A DNA stretch of 64,000 nt from Sedimenticola_A sp040506425 (GTDB taxonomy: Bacteria; Pseudomonadota; Gammaproteobacteria; Chromatiales; Chromatiaceae). Shown piece by piece: positions 60,998 through 64,000 of the stretch. Position numbers and translations under genes: made by a program. The first letter of the stretch is position 1, and every line of letters starts with the position of its first letter. Where the stretch lies: positions 434,001 through 498,000 of the forward strand of contig OZ245051.1 in assembly GCA_965224515.1 (NCBI GenBank), given 5' to 3'. Under the pieces are notes generated by a model. The model searched no databases. It saw nothing but the letters and a program-made list of their open reading frames with translations, and had not been told where the DNA came from.

Positions 60998-61756
60998 TTA
61001 TTCCAACGGGGAGACCGTGGTCAGGCCAAACAGCTGCCAGATCTGCATACCACCGCGATAATAATTCAATTTTTCAGCTGGATAGCCAACACTCAGTAGC
61101 CCCTGTATAGCACGGGGTGACTGGCCGCATGCAGGCCCGTTACACCATACGATCAGGTCTTTGCACTGACTGAAGTCCCAGCTTTCTGTCTTATGCTTGG
61201 CATCAACCATACCCCACTCTTCGAGCGTGCGTGTCATCGAACCCACATCACCCCTGGGCTTGGCGCCAAGAAGCTTCAGGGTCTCGATCATTTCAGGCTC
61301 GTTGATCTTCTTGCTTAGAGTGGTAAAGGGAATATTGATTGAGCCGGGAATTGTGCCCTTTTTGTGCCAGCTGGGTGTACGCGCATCGATCATTATCCCC
61401 TTGCCGTCACGCAGCTCATTCTCCATGAAATCAAAAATCTCGATTTCAGCGACGGTCTTCACTCCTGGATCGACAGAAACAGGCTTCAGACAAAAGGGCG
61501 GGCATTTTCGGATGGTCTTGGCAAAATAACCCCGAAGTTCATAATCGGGATCCTGTACGCGCTGAACCTTGACCGACCGGCCTTCGTGCATCACGTGAAG
61601 GTATGGCTTGCCTTTATAAAGGGGCGTAATACCATCGTCCTTGCCAACCTGGACCTCACCTTCACCCTCACCCTCGGCAGCCATAGCAGCTCCCGAAACA
61701 AGCACCAGTACAGACAGTACAGACAGTACAGACACCAGGCTTTTACACACTTTCAT
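60998..61756 (-). CDS. Periplasmic rhodanese-like protein
   Basis: This 252-residue protein has a signal peptide (about 1-27, ending AMAAE) and a rhodanese domain from about 115 to 250. The catalytic loop is VWCNGPACGQS, with a cysteine at the active position (WCNGPACG) and the DARTPSWHKKGTIPGSINIP region. The N-terminal part carries a further pair of cysteines (CPPFC near 85-89). The enzyme may transfer sulfane sulfur in the periplasm. The DNA for the signal peptide holds three 9-bp repeats at 61708-61734. It sits upstream of pilG, 74 bp away, and may be in the same transcript. Confidence 0.82.
   Translation of the reverse strand: MKVCKSLVSVLSVLSVLVLVSGAAMAAEGEGEGEVQVGKDDGITPLYKGKPYLHVMHEGRSVKVQRVQDPDYELRGYFAKTIRKCPPFCLKPVSVDPGVKTVAEIEIFDFMENELRDGKGIMIDARTPSWHKKGTIPGSINIPFTTLSKKINEPEMIETLKLLGAKPRGDVGSMTRTLEEWGMVDAKHKTESWDFSQCKDLIVWCNGPACGQSPRAIQGLLSVGYPAEKLNYYRGGMQIWQLFGLTTVSPLE
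61708..61734. repeat. Three 9-bp repeats in the rhodanese signal peptide
   Basis: GTACAGACA occurs three times head to tail (61708-61716, 61717-61725, 61726-61734). In the reverse reading frame each unit codes three residues (VLS-type), so changes in copy number would keep the frame and alter the signal peptide core length. Confidence 0.85.
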
Positions 61757-61813
61757 TCATTGACTCCCCGCATTGATATACATTACCAGATTGTCAGGGG
61801 TTGAGCAGAGTAC

Positions 61814-62230
61814 TCAACGCCCCAGGTAACGATTCATTATTTTCTTCTGAATTTGCTCGTAGGAGGCTCCCTTGAAATACTCCTGGTAAATCTCTTCCTG
61901 ATTCCTACGGGGCAGTTTTTTGTAAAAAACCGAGCTGCCGGTATATTTTTCCTTCAGCTCATTTTCGAAACCGTCGATGGAAAGACCGTAACTGAATCCG
62001 TCCCCACCACCACCGGTCGATGTTCCGTCAAGCTCAGCCTGAACCGGGTCATCTTCACCGTTTTTACGTTCGACCTTATCGGTCTCCATCTCGATTGCCT
62101 TTAGGTAATCATCGTCATCAGCAGCATTTACTGTGAACGACGTCACAAAACAAGCCAGAAACAGATAACAGAAAAAACGGAACACCGGAAAAGCCAGATT
62201 ATTAAGTCTCCGAGGCATTGTCGCACTCAT
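61814..62230 (-). CDS. Hypothetical secreted protein
   Basis: I do not recognise this 138-residue protein. An uncleaved or cleaved signal sequence (about 15-36, FFCYLFLACFVTSFTVNAADDDD) leads to an acidic region, a Gly/Ser link (STGGGGDGFSYG) and a C-terminal helical part (KLPRRNQEEIYQEYFKGASYEQIQKKIMNRYL). The end resembles small proteins of unknown function near pil genes. It is 57 bp upstream of the rhodanese gene on the same strand. Confidence 0.65.
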   Translation of the reverse strand: MSATMPRRLNNLAFPVFRFFCYLFLACFVTSFTVNAADDDDYLKAIEMETDKVERKNGEDDPVQAELDGTSTGGGGDGFSYGLSIDGFENELKEKYTGSSVFYKKLPRRNQEEIYQEYFKGASYEQIQKKIMNRYLGR

Positions 62231-62541
62231 CAGAGATCACCCTCCTGACACCCAAATTATTTTAAGGGAGGCAGTAAAAATACCCCTCCACAGCCCTTTG
62301 TGGTTGTATCTAATAGTTTTTATAGCGGCCCACCCCGTCCCTGTGCGTGCAAGCCAACTGTTAGACCATATCAATTGGGTTCCTACTCTGCAACCGAGGA
62401 ACCTGTCCATTGATAGCGGACAGAATCGGCAGGACTTTAATAATTAAACTACCGGAGACTCCTGCTGCTCCACTGTGTGTTCCCAACCGGCTCTGCCATG
62501 AAACACCCCACAAATTCACCACTGTCAGGTATCATTGCGCC
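62231..62541. other. Divergent intergenic region before gshB
   Basis: This 311-bp region has no credible gene. It must hold the control regions of gshB and the secreted hypothetical gene. CTGTCC (62403-62408) and GGACAG (62418-62423) form a short hairpin. TTTAAT-A-ATTAAA (62436-62448) is an AT-rich palindrome near the gshB start. No -35/-10 stands out. Confidence 0.4.
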
Positions 62542-63492
62542 ATGAATATCACTCTCGGTGTCGTGATGGACCCCATCGGGGACATCAATATCAAGAAAGA
62601 CAGTACCTTTGCCATGCTGCTTGAGGCGCAGGCCAGGGGCTGGAACATTCAATACATGGAGCAGGAGAGCCTCTACCTGCAGGATGATCGGGCCTTCGCA
62701 ATCATGTCCGGACTGAAGGTCGAAGAGAATCCCGGCCAGTGGTACCAGCTACAGGAGCAGCGAGCCGCCCCGTTGGAGGAGCTCGACGTCATTCTGATGC
62801 GCAAGGATCCCCCTTTCGACATGGAGTATGTCTACACCACCTACATACTGGAAAAGGCCGAGGAGCGGGGTGTTCTGGTGGTCAATCGCCCCGCTGCACT
62901 GAGGGACTGCAACGAAAAGTTCTTTACCACCTGGTTCCCCCAGTGCTGCCCGCCCACCCTGGTCACCCGCAACCACCAGCAGTTGATCGCTTTTCTGGAA
63001 GAGCAGAAGGACATCATCCTCAAACCCCTGGGCACTATGGGTGGCGCATCCATTTTCCGCACACGCTGTGGCGACCCCAACACCAACGTTATCATCGAGA
63101 CCCTCACGGACAGCGGACGGCAATACGCCATGGCGCAACGTTTCATTCCTGAGATCACCGAGGGTGACAAGCGCATTCTGATGGTCGATGGAGAGCCCGT
63201 GCCCTATGCCCTGGCCAGGATTCCAAAACCGGGAGAGACCCGCGGAAACCTGGCGGCTGGAGGCACCGGCAAGGGCATCCCGCTCTCCCAGCAGGACAAA
63301 TGGATCGCCCTCCAGGTCGGTGCTGCCCTCAAAGAACGCGGCATACTGTTTGCAGGACTGGATGTGATAGGGGATTACCTGACCGAGATAAATGTCACAA
63401 GCCCCACCTGCATCCGTGAACTGGACAGCCAATTCAACCTCAATATCAGCGCAGAGCTGATGGACCGGATCGAAGAACAGCTCAGGCCATGA
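62542..63492 (+). CDS. gshB: Glutathione synthetase
   Basis: This 316-residue ATP-grasp enzyme joins glycine to gamma-glutamylcysteine. The start ATG 62542 (MNITLGVVMDPIGDINI) is chosen by family match; an upstream frame exists but reads as leader. Family blocks are PPFDMEYVYTTYILEKAE, EKFFTTWFPQ, ILKPLGTMGGASIF, and the C-terminal LDVIGDYLTEINVTSPTC. It overlaps apbE by four bases (63489-63492). Glutathione serves the glutaredoxin at 26.7 kb. Confidence 0.97.
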   Translation: MNITLGVVMDPIGDINIKKDSTFAMLLEAQARGWNIQYMEQESLYLQDDRAFAIMSGLKVEENPGQWYQLQEQRAAPLEELDVILMRKDPPFDMEYVYTTYILEKAEERGVLVVNRPAALRDCNEKFFTTWFPQCCPPTLVTRNHQQLIAFLEEQKDIILKPLGTMGGASIFRTRCGDPNTNVIIETLTDSGRQYAMAQRFIPEITEGDKRILMVDGEPVPYALARIPKPGETRGNLAAGGTGKGIPLSQQDKWIALQVGAALKERGILFAGLDVIGDYLTEINVTSPTCIRELDSQFNLNISAELMDRIEEQLRP

Positions 63493-64000
63493 AGGTGACA
63501 AGGGGCTTCATGTTCAGCAGGGCACTCTTGTTCTGCTCACTACTCCTGGTACTGGCGGGCTGCGAGCGCCCCCCCCAGGTGGAGAACACCCGCTTCCTGG
63601 CCTTTGGAACCCTGGTCGACCTCACCATCGCCGGCGCATCCAAAGACGATGCTGAAAAAGCGGCGGGAATCCTGGAACAGGACTTCCTGCAGATGCACCG
63701 GGCATGGCACGCCTGGGATCCGGGCCCTCTCGGTCGTATCAACAGGCTGATCCGCGAGGGAGAAACAAGCTTCTCGGCCCCCCCCTCCCTGATACGGCTG
63801 ATCCAACTCGGCTCCGAACTCTCGATTCAGAGTGATCGCCTGTTCAACCCGTCCATCGGCAACCTGGTGGATGCCTGGGGCTTTCACAGCAACGATCCCG
63901 AGGGGCACCGCCCACCTAAACAGCAGCGCATTGATGAACTGCTCAGCCACAACCCCCAGATGAGCGACCTGAGCCTTCAGGGCATCGAGCTGAAAAGCAC
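63489..64000 (+). CDS. apbE: ApbE-type FAD:protein FMN transferase, lipoprotein (3' truncated by window edge)
   Basis: The frame opens at ATG 63489, overlapping the gshB stop, and runs to the window end (about 170 residues). Residues 1-23 form a lipoprotein signal with LAGC. FGTLVDLTIAG, DFLQMHRAWHAWDP and NPSIGNLVDAWGF are ApbE family blocks. ApbE attaches FMN to membrane subunits such as NqrB, NqrC or RnfG. The flavin-binding C-terminal half lies outside the window, so activity cannot be checked. Confidence 0.9.
   Translation, partial: MKVTRGFMFSRALLFCSLLLVLAGCERPPQVENTRFLAFGTLVDLTIAGASKDDAEKAAGILEQDFLQMHRAWHAWDPGPLGRINRLIREGETSFSAPPSLIRLIQLGSELSIQSDRLFNPSIGNLVDAWGFHSNDPEGHRPPKQQRIDELLSHNPQMSDLSLQGIELKS

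Overview
The window is about 64 kb of a gammaproteobacterial chromosome, gene-dense and moderately GC-rich. A Chp/Pil chemosensory cluster, XerD, RsmE, a SAM-II/metK and SAH/ahcY methyl cycle, and a tkt-gap-pgk-pyk-fba operon with a Calvin-type class II aldolase suggest a free-living or symbiotic sulfur-oxidising, probably autotrophic lineage near Sedimenticola/Thiodiazotropha. That placement is inference from gene content and from recalled family resemblance. No rRNA, tRNA, prophage, insertion sequence or CRISPR array was recognised.

Layout. 1-9.3 kb: the 3' end of mutS, then minus-strand genes for an FHA protein and a PP2C phosphatase, yajQ-dsbC, bioA with a PNPOx-like gene, an ogt-xerD pair, and a periplasmic PQQ-propeller/P460-type cytochrome pair. 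9.4-12.1 kb: hemH, a secreted protein with two six-cysteine repeats, and an HDOD protein. 12.4-20.0 kb (plus strand): a seven-gene MoxR/Bat operon (AAA, DUF58, DUF4381, two VWA proteins, a TPR protein with a very acidic low-complexity tail, BatD). 20-28 kb: dodecin, a small HMA-like protein, an MBL-fold hydrolase, a GGDEF-EAL protein, a tract of about nine 78-bp REP-type units, an MbcA/ParS-like protein, purC, and a glutaredoxin-srkA pair.

28-37.5 kb (minus strand): a secreted Cache protein behind a c-di-GMP-I riboswitch, then a second MoxR operon (RDD, SpoIIM, DUF4129, DUF4350, MoxR, DUF58). Two proteins that share an unnamed N-terminal domain of about 75 residues bracket this operon. 37.9-44.9 kb: the tkt-gap-pgk-pyk-fba operon. 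45.2-50.8 kb: a thioredoxin-like gene, then metK behind a SAM-II riboswitch with a terminator, ahcY behind an SAH riboswitch, metF and rsmE. 50.8-62.2 kb (minus strand): pilG-pilH-pilI-pilJ-chpA-chpC, with a rhodanese and a small secreted protein upstream. 62.5-64 kb: gshB and the 5' end of an apbE-type lipoprotein gene.

The most notable items are three riboswitches of three classes, two of them on adjacent genes of one methyl cycle; the second MoxR locus framed by two paralogous-domain proteins; and the REP tract with a higher-order duplication of about 235 bp. Function calls rest on motifs read by eye. No database search was run.
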